This document shows positions 12,037-24,456 of a stretch of 64,000 bases of DNA, in pieces. The position numbers were made by a program, and so were the translations under genes. The DNA is from Eimeria necatrix (lineage: Eukaryota; Apicomplexa; Conoidasida; Eucoccidiorida; Eimeriidae). How positions within the stretch are numbered: the first letter of the stretch is position 1; every line of letters starts with the position of its first letter. The stretch covers positions 41,001 to 105,000 of the forward strand of contig NW_013654536.1 of the NCBI RefSeq assembly GCF_000499385.1, read 5' to 3'. The notes beneath the pieces are model-generated. The model was not told where the DNA came from. It ran no database searches and was given only the letters and a program-made list of their open reading frames with translations.

Positions 12037-15000
12037 TTGCGCGAAGTGATAGGGCTACTTCGCTTCCGCCGATTGATAGTTGGAAAAAGAAGTGCTGAAG
12101 ATCTCGAAACATAACACAAGAGCCAGAATATATAGCCGACCACAACCAAAGACGACGCACGCCAAAAAAATCGCACGACAATGGAACAAAAGAGTGAAGG
12201 CGCTGCAATTTAGAGCAAGTATGACTCTTTTGAAGCGTTTGAAGGTCTGTGCCTTCCCAGGCTTGAAAACTAAGGAAAAAGCAAGTTTCAATCTAGAATT
12301 TTGGAGCTAAAACCGTAAATTTTGCTCTAGGCGGGAAAACAGCCACGGAGAGGCCACCGCAGCGTGCTCGTTGGTGGCGCTGCACCGAATGCGGCCAATT
12401 CAAGGAGGTCGCTTTTGGCTGTGTGATGAGCCACGATACCGAAACTTCTAAGTAAAATTCAATCTAATCGTAAGCAGTTCGCTCGAAAGAAATGTATCCG
12501 TCATTGTTTGCCAGAATTGTGAAACCAGCAGGCCTTCGGTGGGGCTTTCTAGCGTGGAAGGCATGCCTAAACTTTCGTCAACCGTGACCCCAGAAAGTCC
12601 GACATTCATAAAAGTTGCGATTGTTAAAGAAACCCACGAAACAACAATGTTTCAAGGTTAGCTACGCTGAGAGGGAATGCAAGCGCACCGTTGCCTCTCT
12701 CCTGTCTCGCTTGCCCCCCTACTTCCCCACATTAGCTGGTGCTGCGTGTCTGGGTTGCCAATAGCTTAACAGCTTCACTTCGTCGCTGGTTCTTAGCTGG
12801 AGCTAAATTGTGTTCTACGTCAACTCCTTAGCACAGGACCTGACATGTACGGCGCTGTGGGTAGAACAGTAGCTAGTTCATTGCGGCTTCAGCAGTCAAG
12901 TATCAATTCAGGAGTCAACGAGCGAAAGAAAATGAAGAATATAGCAAAAATGGCTTGATTATAGGATATTTACGCTGTATTAACAACGCAGAGATTGCGT
13001 GAGGCACATGATTCTAGATCTAGTTGACAGCACGACGACATTCAGTGATGGCTGCTGAGAGGTCAAAGCTAAGTAGTGTCATGGATGCTTGTTGAGCCAA
13101 ATTTGTTCTCCCAGAAATGCGCCGAGCTTAAGAGGGAAAGGCGTCATAATGGAAGCTTGTTCTGATCGTGTCTCTGCTGAGAAGTTGTGTAGCCTCCTAA
13201 TTCATTTTGCTACAGCACTTTTGCAGATTTTGAGTGCATGGAGCATGAGCATCCATTTGCCCCGTCCAGTCGAATTCGGTCGCCACTCAAAACCCTGGGA
13301 CGCTAAGAACCCCTATTTTTCTTGCGGCAGGTAGTTAGACTTCGGTTTCTTCTATAGCGTTGTGCTATCTGTGTCTAGGAATCAGTCCGCTGATTACTTG
13401 CACGCCAACGCTAATTGGGGAAAATAGAGCCGCCGTACCTTCTGCATGTTGCCCTCACCGCCAGAGTAAGGCTTTAGTAGTCAAATTCCTTGGTCCCCTA
13501 TTCGACGTCGGTCCCGATATTGTGTAGGGAACACCAATAATCCAAGGGGCAAGCTCGTACCCTTTCATAGATGCCCGTGCCGTAGTTCATCAATTCTCCA
13601 CCCAATGGTATCTGAAGGTTGCAATCAACGGTCTAAACGCTTCTGGTCGCAGACCGCTGACAGTAAAGTTGCGCCCACTGTCTAGTACAACGTGCGGGAA
13701 AGCAGCTAGCCCCCACCGCTCCGTGGTTGTCCTCCACTGCAGCCTATATTCGTTATCGCACCTGGAGCCAATAGAGAGTTTCGTTCAGTCGAGAAAGCAG
13801 CAAATGCTTTCATACCGCCGCTGCGCCTAGACGGGCATGTGCCGGGCGAGGCGGTTCCGATGCTTGTGTACCACAAGTATCGGGGCTCACCTTGTGCGCC
13901 TAGATACGTACTATTCGCATCGCAAGCATTAACCTGGATACCCAGTTAGCCATTCGCGACTGGCCTTCTACTTGCTTCCTGTGGCGGGCTAGCCCGAACA
14001 AGCTTCCAATTTCAATTGTCACGCCCCAGCAACTGATTAATGGGGAACGAACGAAGTGAGCATGCAAAAGCAAGGCCACCGTGTCGTTTACTGCAAAACA
14101 GCGCAGTGATCGGGCTTGATGAGTTGCCGGTTGTTTACAAAAGTGCTGAGCGCTAAATAGTGAACCAACGGCTGTGTGTGGTGCAAGTGTGCAGTTGAAG
14201 GAACAAGGTACTGAAAAGGTGGAGAGCCTTAGTAAGAAGTGTAGCGTGAGTAGGAGCCAATATCTGCGGAAGGTGATGCAGGAAGATGGTGACAAGGGTA
14301 AGGGCCACTGTGTGTACCTGGTGGTGATTACTGCATGGCCTAGCCTCAACGGAACTTAATGAGTGTCGCAACTTGTGAAGAGCAAAGACTACACAAAGAA
14401 TGCCGTGTCGGCACACCAAATAATTTTTCTGAATGAGTCTTACGATTTGGCGAAGGAAACCAGTCAGTCTTTGCTCGTGCTGAAGTGCCGCAAACGTCGC
14501 GCAGCCGGATGTGTCGGCATAAAACTTGGAAGCTTTCACAGTTTGGGGAACCTCTAGTGTAGTGTAGTCTTTTAGGCCCGCCCTAGCATCTCAAATGAAG
14601 TAAACATGAATTTTCGCTCAATAAAATGGCCTAACTTTCCTCGTGAGGAGAACGAGAGAGAAATAATTACAGGTGGACGGCGCCCCAACGCACATGTTGC
14701 AATAGATCGTCCTGTGAAGCTGCCAAGGTGATCAAACAATGATGGCTTGTTCTGTCTGTGAGATCCTGTTCAGAAGTTTTGCAGTTGCTCTTTGGTAGAT
14801 GAAATTGATGTTCATGAAAGATGGTAAGAACTTGTGCTTCCACCGTGCGTAGCAAACTCAGAGCCCTCCATATGCAGTATACAGGTATCCAGCAACACCG
14901 TGAGCTACGCAGAGTTAACGAATATTATGTTCGCCCTGATGTTTGTCGGAATGGTAGCTTGGGCGCCCTTAAGGCCAGGAAGCATTGTTCTAAACTCAAG

Positions 15001-17099
15001 TAGACCCATGATTAGGCGGGACGTCGTCTTAACCATTATTGCTTGGCCACGGAGTTTCGATGAAAGATTGCCCGTAACCACGCTGCGCATCTTGTTTCAA
15101 CTCCACCAGAATACCTCTAGTATAGATTGGCCACGGCTCTTGCAGAATTTAGGGGAGATTGTAAGGGTATTTAATAGTAATATTTGGCCACCATGCTCCT
15201 ATTCAGCAAGCTGAACTTTATTATACTTCTTCATGATAACAGTCGAGGCGGCTACAGAGGCCTACCCACCCACTTCCATAAAATTTAGGTAGCTTCTAAC
15301 CATAATAGTGATTTTATCGGCAGCTTTAGGATGCAGAGAGAGTTTCATTGGGCGATCTAGGCGCTTCAGGCACAAAAAAATGGTGAATATCCTAGGGGGA
15401 GCTCCGGTGGTATTCTGGCGGGCGGTGCGTCGCAAAACAAAGCTCGCTGTCCAAATACTGTGCTGAATACCTCTGTAAGCGCAACGTGTTTCCTCTGTGT
15501 CTGCAGACGTCCTAGTGAGCGGAGCTCAGCCTGGCTTCTAAGTCCGTCAATATTTCTTCTTGGTCAGACAGCTCCACAGCCAACATTATTCACTAAAGAC
15601 ACCGTCAAAACGCCCCAAACAACATCGTTTTTAAGGTAATTTACAAAGAGACGCATCTCTTTTTGATCCAGTATTTCGCTCAACCTTGTTGCACACTGAA
15701 GCTTCCCCTCTCTTTGCCACCTCTAGTCCCTAGGCCTAATTGCAGAGCACACTGTACCTGACTGCCAGAAGACTAAGCTCCTTTGCATGGTAATTACTTC
15801 CACTGATTGCATCAATCCACGTATAATGGAGTTTATAACCTTAAATGCCACTATTGGGCTGCATTGTAGTGCTGTACACTGCAGACACTCATTGGAGAGA
15901 GTGCATTTGAGATTGGCGTCACCGCAGGAAGAATCCTCTTCATCTTTTGTGTACATCTCATCTGTTAATTTCCACCCTTCTCAACATCCGTAACAAAGTG
16001 AGACGATATAGCCTCCTAAATGTTAATATCGTTCTCTGCTTTCTATGAAGCCCTACTTTCTTCCTGTAACTAGACGTTAGGTAGCTCTCATGCTAGAAAG
16101 AGCAAGCAGACAGCATTTTCGAACAAACATTTGGGATAAACGGCCATGCGCCAAATATTACTGAATAGAGCAAATTGTTGGTTGCTTCTTTAGTGTAAGT
16201 CTTTTGTTCTTTTTGTGATGCAAAATTTCCAAAATGTGCTAGAAAGAGCACCTTGCATGCGTATGTTTGAGAATTCTCCGCAAGCGGTCGTCAATGAGCC
16301 TACTGCTGTATATCGACGTTCAAATTGAAAAAAACAAGAAGAGAATCAGGCATCTTCGAACAGGCATGCGGTGCATTAAAACAATTCAAATTCATTTTTT
16401 ACTTAGACACAAAACCACCATTTCTGTTGCTTGAACGTAGTGTTTTGCCGCCTTGCTCCGAAGATGGATGCGAAAGATGACAAAACTTGGTCGTTGACCC
16501 AGGATGGTTTCGTGTGGATTGTTAAGCTATGATGTTTGACGAAGTTCTCCTTAAGGGCATTTCATTTATCGGAATGCCTGAGAGCAAAAGCACAACTGCG
16601 CAGGTCACACATACTGATTAAGCATAATAATGACAACATACTTACTAGAAAAGCGAGTTTCGCATAAATTGGTAAATTAACAAGGAAAAGGACAGAAGAC
16701 GGACATGGCTGCTGCTCTAAACTGTTGCAACGTTGCAGAGGCCCTCACTTTCTGTTCTGCTTCTTGATATTACGGAAGAATACTCCGGGGAGTGGTGCGA
16801 AGCATTCATGCTATCGTGGCGCTCATCGCGCATGGGATTGCAGTGCACTTGGATAAGCTGAAAAAAATTGAGAGGGCACACGTGTAAAGACCGAGACATT
16901 AAAACTTTCATTTTCGATTCTTTCCTTAGTGTCACAGAAACAAACTGGTTTGAAAGGTCGGAAGTGCCTTGCTTCATCATCTCGACTCTTTGTAATATGT
17001 TACATTCTTAGTTTACGGTTACAAGTAAATTTTGTGGTAAACAAAAATTGCACAACTAAAAGGCGGCTCGTACATTTATTATTGTAGGCTGGCTCATTA
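12037..17099. other. 5-kb gene-free spacer
   Basis: No reading frame here has conserved motifs, biased codon use or linkable splice sites. The longest (13900-14349, minus) reads as random sequence. The region presumably includes the promoter of the transporter gene near 12040. A non-coding transcript cannot be excluded. Confidence 0.5.
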
Positions 17100-19851
17100 C
17101 TACCTTGGCTGCAATAATCTCACCGTTGTATCTGAATTTTTGGCCGGTGACGCTGTGGAGCCACAATAAAATACACTTGTTGGAGATGACTCGGTCTGCT
17201 CCGGAATTTTCCCCAGTAATTCGAGAATGGATTTCCCGGACTCATTGATAAGAGGCGTCCTGGTAAAAAAAGCGTCAGTAGCATCTTTCTGCTCCTCCGA
17301 TACAAAGTTTCGCGACCCTGCTGGGCCGTGACGTTTACCCAAAGCAATATGAGCACGGTGAGACAAATTTGCCTCAGGATCATTGGTCCAGGGGAGTGCT
17401 TGAACATCTTCCTGGGTTTCTGCTGATCTCCATTCGCCTATAGACCCGATCATACCTCTGCTCATGGCGAACTCGGCATTGAACATCAGGTCTTCTGGGT
17501 GGTGACCATCAGAAGAACAAAAAACACTTGCCGCTGAGCCTTCATGGAGCCCTTCACCGCTTAGCGCAAACTGTGCTGCGTTGTAGCTTTCAGATTGTGG
17601 TGAAAAACAGCTATGCACTGCAGCTGGCGGTTCAGAATGCTGCGAGATAGCAGGAAAAGAATCAATAAGAGATGAAGAGGCCCTGAAATTCGTATCTTCC
17701 AGCCAAAGAGAGCGGGACAAGGAAGAAGCCAACAGAGAAGTTGCCGCATTCATTTTTTCTGGATCCTCTTCATGAGCCACTGTGCTGGCTGCGGGAACAT
17801 CGGCAAAACCATGTGCAGAGCTTCCCGTTTGTGCAGGTTGCACGTGACCGACATCGTCCTCTGACAGAACTGACATCGCTACCTGAACCGCTATTAAAGA
17901 CGGATCAAGCGAAATTTCCTCTGAATGCTGCGTATCAGAATTTGCTCGAATTCTCTCTGTTGACATAGCTCGCGATGCCTGACGCCCGCAAAGCACATCT
18001 TGTAGCATTGCCTGGTAGAGAAGCGCATGGCGAATATTCTCTTTCCCCATCCACAGGTGAGTCGTTTCTAGCGTTTTGCTTGCTTGATGCAGCCAAATGC
18101 CCGAGTTATGATACGACCCCATAGTAATGAGCCAGCTGCATGCAAGAGATTCTTCTTTTGTGTGGCCAGTCTCAGAAAGACAGTCAACACTGGTCTGAAG
18201 ATGCTGCTGCTCCTTCTGATGCTGGAAGCGTTCGTCAGTACTAGCGGGACCGTGAAATGCCTGTCCGTATACCTGAAGATCGAAACCAGCCAGAATGTGC
18301 AACAGTGAACAAAAGAACTGACGTGTCTCCAGAAGTGATTATTTTCCAACTTTACGTATGAGCGCGATCTAAGAATCTGGTGCTGGTACCAAAACACCTA
18401 AAGGTAAGCCTTGTGAAATATCTTACGACTTGGGGGCTGTCAGATGTGCAGCTCGTGATGGCGTGAGGAACAACAAATCGCTGAACTTCTGCATAGGGAT
18501 AATACGGCCCGAAAAATTCCTCTTCTTTTCGCGGCATGGAACCATCTATTGTGGGAAAAAATCCATCATATTCATAAAGGTTGCTGGTGTAATCTTCTTC
18601 ATTCATTCCAGCTGGGCTGTTTGGCTGCGAGTCGCCGAATTTAACATCAACACCCAAGCGGGGAGTGCCCGTGCTTTGTGGAAATAGAGGACCACCAACG
18701 CCGTGAACGATTGTGGGGGAGCCTTCTCTGCTGTGGTTTGCAAGCTGAGGTGTCCCAGTGCCTCGTAAAGTATGCATCGCCTGCGCATTTCGCCATGAGT
18801 TCTCCCCTCTGTTTCCTCTTGCCCAGGAAGCACCAGGGTTTCTCATTGGTTGAGCGCTGTGAACAACTCTTGAAGGGTTGCCTCTCACATGGCCTCTATG
18901 CAGAGGCGTTCCTCGCAAGACCTGGTGGTCTTGGTAATTTTGTGGGGTTTCGTCTGTGTCACTAGCGAACAGCCAGGGAATTTCGACTCCTCCCAGAGTC
19001 TGTGTTGTTTGAGGAACATGTGGATAGTCGCAACTGCTGGCAATCAGCCGCGGTGTGCCTGTGCCTTGCAGTCCCTCAGGCAGATGGACTGGCTTTTGAG
19101 AGTCTTCTTGAGTGTGGAGAGTCATGCGCGGGGTGCCCGTACTTCTCGGGACTTGCGCAGCTTTGACGCGCCAATGAGGCTCCTCTCTGACGCCATCGAG
19201 TCTGAGGTGGAGCGCTGGGGAACCAGGCAGGAGTCGAGTGTTCTGGGGGTCTCCAGAAACTTGGGGAGATTCTTCTCTGTGAGTGTTTCTCCCCCGGGTC
19301 ATCTCCATACTTCCTGTAAACGGGGGAACTTGGCTTCCTGGGAGGACAAGAGGTGTAGCGCCTCGCCTCGTGGTGGCCTTCAACTGGGGCGTTCCCGTGC
19401 GCCGCGGGAACTGGGCACTCTGGAGTGCGCGAAAGAGCTGCGGCGAGCCGCCTCTGTTCATGCCTTTTGCCTGCGGGGTTCCCGTGCCTCTTGGGAATCT
19501 ATTAGGGTTGGGAATGCCTGCTGGGAGATCCCCAGCGTCCCGCGCTTGCTGATAGGCACGCATTGCAGCATGTAATCCCGCCGCGACCTGTTCATTCGAA
19601 AGGTCTTGAGAGGCAGTCCAGCTTGAGTGATGCGCGTGCTTGAGCCCTCTTCTGTGTGATCTCCAGTGCCTAGGCAGCTCCAGAGGAGCCTGTGAGTAGG
19701 GCAGCCGCATGCCTCCGATTGGCGCAGCTCCTCTTCCTGAACTCTGGATATTCTGCGTGTCTCTTGTACGCGTTGGAACTGGTTCTTGTGTGGCTTCCGT
19801 GGTTTCCTCTTCCTCTTCTTCGTCCTTTAAAAGGACTGAGCCACTAGGCAT
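17100..19851 (-). CDS. Unknown protein with degenerate TGTP repeats
   Basis: Two exons, 19851-18427 and 18272-17100, join in phase 0 through a GTAAGA donor and a CTTCAG acceptor (about 865 residues from the ATG at 19851). After an acidic Glu/Thr run, about residues 100-380 carry 8 to 10 degenerate repeats of 27-30 residues. Their core is [FV]-P-[RQ]-x-T-G-T-P-[QR]-[LM], usually followed some ten residues later by E/G-S-P. Each unit therefore offers two proline-directed Ser/Thr sites. The C-terminal 400 residues are Ser/Gln/His-rich with no domain I recognise. The frame is open upstream to about 19981, where TTCTCAG could be an acceptor. A short exon from an ATG at 20120, with a signal-peptide-like start (MHSCCFGSLCFLAIL), is a possible first exon but its phase does not fit cleanly. 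Function unknown; the repeats suggest a regulated scaffold. Confidence 0.65.
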
Positions 19852-20120
19852 TCCGGGAATGAAGAATGTTTCACCATGCCAACGAGGAGGAGGAACAGTG
19901 CCTTCACTAAAGCCCTCTTCACTGCCTTGGTAAGAGCCTTGTTCGCTGCCGCTACTGCCTTCGTTCTTAGGAGCTTCTGAGAAGGAATCACAGCACAGTC
20001 ACAGTTCTGGATGATCACAGCGTTCGCAACTGCCTGCGGGTTGTGCCAGCTCTGTAACAGTATTTGACGTACTTGAAGGATAGCAAGGAAGCATAAACTG
20101 CCAAAACAACATGAATGCAT

Positions 20121-23100
20121 CACTACTTTGGCGTACCTGGCTGCTCCCAAGCAAGACGTTGTGGACCGCTGGGCTCTACGGGATGTATTGGGCCGTGAGC
20201 TTGCGAAATTGCGACAAAGACGAAGGAGGCGACAAGGCCGAATGTTCCCACAAAGGAGCGAGGACCGAACAGGATTGTCATCGTGATTCTTTGACTGGGG
20301 AAAAGCGCAGCAGAGACAAGAAAACAATGTTTGGAACTCCTGAAGAGTCTGGCACACTTCTAGATCAGTGAAGCTAAAGCATGCTGAAGGAAAGGGAATC
20401 TCGCTAAAGGGCAATTAGATGGGCTTCTCCCAAACTGCCGAGAGGTGGGGACAACGAGCCTAAGGGCTGGATCAAGCGTTTGCCGTCCTGGCCCTAGCCC
20501 ACGATTTGACTGCAGCTTGCCTGAATCAAATAAAAAACCCTCTAGAAGCTTAAGAGGTAGCGGTCATAAGAGTTCTGTCCTTTCGATAGTGAGCCTGAGA
20601 CTCTGTGGAGGGCACAGAAGACTCGACCGCTGGTTTCAAAAACAATGTCTTGCAAGCAAGCTCAAGCGCCGGTCGAATGAAATGCGAAGATTAGATCTAA
20701 TAATTCACTTAATGATTGTTAATCTTGGTTAAACATGTAGATGTGCAAGATTTGAAGAAGTGAGAGAGGCCTAACGGCAGCAGCAAGCGCGAGGCGGACC
20801 GCTGTCAGACCAGCAAGCCGTGTCGGGGAGGGCGGGGCCCACTGGGCCCTTTGAGCGCAGCTGCTCGAAGGAGCTCCCTTCTGAAACGCGTATTTTTCTC
20901 CGTTCTTTTCATTATTAAATTATAAATGTGGTAATAGTTTATTTTAATGTTATCAAAAATTTGCCATATGGGTCCAAGACGTCGGCATTGAGGCTATGTC
21001 TTTTCTCGGACACGCGTTACCGTTTCGATGGCCTACATGAATTTTCGACAGCTGTTTCCACGTGAGCTCCAAAAGTATGAAACCTTTTAAGAGAAAAATG
21101 CCACGTACATCAATCACCTTTCTGGAAAATAATATAGGGGCAAACGCTGCTCAAAGGGTTGCTGTGCGCGAGAACGAGCAAGCGACTTCGCGCTTGCAAA
21201 TGAGATCTGGTGTCTGGTACCTGCAGTAAGGCATCTCACAAATAAAAACACAGCAATGACTGCCCAATTTCTAAGAAAAAATTAAGCGATATTTTTGAAG
21301 TTGTTTTCAGATAAAGTTCTTAAATACAAGCTTCTCCAGCTACTCACGGAACGATCATCTCGTGAACGATCATCTCGCATTACGAAATCGCGCACACTGC
21401 AATCATCTCGCAGTCTCTGACTAATAATCAGATTACACCTTCATTTGATTTTTGTTCCCTTGCATTCATTATTCAGGCTTTTAGCAATATTGCTAGGGCT
21501 CATTTTGTTTTCGACATTGGCGTAGCAGTGAATTCTTATCCGGCATATTGCTTATGCGTCCATCATTCTTAAAGGCTTGCCTCAACTGTTCTGCAGCAAC
21601 AAGGCTAAACATGCACATAAAAATTTCTACTTCGACACAAGGCATGCAGAAACGCAGTTGTGCCAGCATATTACTTCTCACTCAGGTAAGTTACAATGGG
21701 TGCAGCCTTGGTGCTGATTTAGCTTGCAACTAATTCTCCTCACCACTTGAAAAGAATTCGCATATTTCAGTGAGCCTCACGAGAAACGCACTGAGGTATT
21801 ATTTCACGTGCTCTGCATTGTACACCGTAGCAAGCGCCCGCATTTCCCGAGTCACTTCTTGCTTTATATTGGGGTACTCTTGCCAACGCAGGGAGTCAAC
21901 CCTACTCGCTGGAATAGAATTAATTTTGGAATCAGTGCAACATCATGGTCGGGTACTCCAAGGTGTGCCTTGGTCACAAGCGCTGACTAAACCCTTTTCT
22001 CTCTTTCGTGTTTGCCCACCTTTAATGGCAGCTGGATCGTTGTAGGGCAGTTACTTTTTGTACTGGCTTGAAGCAAGCAGTGATGCAAATGGGTTTGGAG
22101 TACTGCTTACGCTGCTGCAAAGCACTATCTGTGGAAATAAAAACAATACTTTGTTACTCTAAACTGTTCATCAGCATTCAACTCAGTAAATAAATTCCAG
22201 GCAAACTACGCACCAGCACTTTCATTCTCCGTGGTGATGTATTATTTAGAGTCATTGCTACTTTGCACCTCGATGTCAATACTTCTTCCCAGCAAGGAAG
22301 CTTGAGTTCGTCTCATGATTCCAAAGGAACGACGTACTTGGCGCAACGCAGCAGCACGAGCTGTCAGTGTAAATGTAATGCAGCGTTTGTTCCTCACACA
22401 CGTCGTACCTCTTAGTAGGATGCCTCCAGAAAGTTTTGTGATTACAGCTTGGAAGCAATTAAGTATGTACACAATATGTTGATTCTTGCACACAGTTGAG
22501 GAAAATAGACTTCGTGGCGCGTTTGAGGACGTTTTACGTGTATACTAGGCGTTAATCACCCATTCAAAACAGCAAAATTGTTGCCTATTTCTTACGGTGC
22601 TTCAGTTTGGGGAAGGGGCTAGTGCGGCAAAAAGGAGCACTACAGTTCTCGCTGCTCCGTGAGTGTTGTGGTTCGTTTTTTCCCTGACTCTGTTTTGTCT
22701 GGAAACTTGTATGGAAGCTGTAGCACTCACCAGCAGCTACCAATAACTCTGGACTGAAAAAAAACATTGTTCAGGTCTACACAGGTGCGATGCTAATCAT
22801 TTGTCTTGATATCTCGTCTGGCAGCAAACAATGGGAGCCAGCCTTCGACCAATGCACAAGCGATACACGCATGCCAGTCTTCGACTAGCAGTCTTGGGGA
22901 AAAATCTTTTCGTAGTAGCACAATGATCAATTTCCTACTGAATTATCAGCGTAGAATTCATTAGGCACCCAGAAGGCAAAAGCAAGCGAAAACAGATATA
23001 TGACTCCTCGTCCGTAGTGGAGTTCGCGGAACAGCTTTCGCAGTGCCTCCATTTCATGGTATGCGTACTTTTCTAAAGCATTCGCAATGTAGCCAAGAGC

Positions 23101-24456
23101 CTCACTGTAGATGATGTTCAAATAGAATAGGCTATACTGAGACAATTTGGCACTGTGCGTCCCAAATTGTCGCGATCCCTAGTTCTCAGTGCGCATTTCA
23201 GGTGTTTTCGCTAGATTCAGAAAGATTCGCATGCGGAGAGTAACTTGTATGAAGGTTGCTGCTGCAGGCAATGCTAGCAAAAACTTTAGTGACCCCTTTG
23301 GCTGGCTGCTGGCGTTGTAAGAATTTAAGAGCCGCTGCTTGACGTTTTACCAAGCAGTGCCTCTTGAGCACGTAGAACGCCAGTAGCGCATCTACCTACG
23401 GTTGCTGAATGTGACTGATCCTCCGCTACTGATAGTGAGAAAGTAGTTCAGTGGACATCCCATGTGCAAAGAAGCAGTGCTGTCTGTTCAGTTTTGCCAA
23501 GATGTGCTACGGTTGGCCTGCGTAGACTTTGTTGGCACTTCCCCCGCTTTGTCCCTATCTCTTTCTCTGATGTCGCACTCCTGAGAAGATGCAGCAACTG
23601 TATGAGGTATATGAGGTTTTGAAAGAGTCGAACAGTCATGTATGAGCTTTGCAACGAGGGACGTGGAGGCAACTCGCAGACACCTGTCGGCGAGCGCATA
23701 GTCGGGCGATGAAATCGAAGGTCCCGCTCTGTCAGGTACGTTTTATAGTTTCAAGATATGGGCTTAGCATTAACTGTTTACTGACCTTATTCATTTGCTT
23801 GTCACCGTGCTGCCAGCAAACAAAACTGCACTGGCGTGCTGAACAGGTCTGATATGCCGACACTGGTCGCTGATGAGCTTGCACATTGCCAGTCCGAGAT
23901 AGGATGCATACGGTCACTAATCATAATATAAAGTAAGCAAAAAAATATTTGGTTTCGCGCAATTACGCCCGCTGCGTAGCACACCCCCCCATATTCGCAT
24001 TCCAAAGGGTGCGACCGGTGGCTCATCTCGCCCACGCCACGAAGTGTTCCGTGAGGGATCCTTAAATATGGATGGCTGCGGCAACTCACGCATTGAATTT
24101 TAGCAGCAAACAGATATGGCATTTGAAGCCCTCACTTTAATTCTACGTGTTAGGACCGCCTATTCGAGCCGCCGCTCGTGTCGGCGCTACTAGGTGACCG
24201 ACCGGCCCGCTGCGGCCGATGGTTGCCGAACAAGCTAGACAGAGAAGCGCAAATTCTTTCCCAGAAAAGATTTAGCATAATACAGGTTTAGCGGGAAAAC
24301 GGAACTTCTGCAGGAGCCCCGGAGAACAGCTCATCATCGAACGGCATTCGTCTGGAGAGCCCACTTGAACATAAGGGCCGAGCGGCTTTGGCTTAACTAC
24401 ACAGCTGCGAAGCCTTTATAAGCTGGCCTGTTTTGTGTTGAATCTTAAGAGCGACA
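20121..24456. other. Intergenic spacer
   Basis: About 4.3 kb between divergent genes (minus-strand TGTP gene, plus-strand fusion gene), so both promoters should lie here. Only short scattered frames are present. A small cluster of direct repeats (ACGATCATCTCG, about 21353-21412) is the only local pattern noticed. Confidence 0.5.

Noticed and set aside
13900..14539. Minus-strand frames of 149 and 128 codons in the 5-kb spacer
   Set aside because: They overlap each other, have random composition and no splice partners.
19827..20414. 195-codon minus-strand frame upstream of the TGTP gene
   Set aside because: Out of frame with the TGTP exon where they overlap; Cys/Leu-rich without family features. 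Only a short first exon within it is possible.
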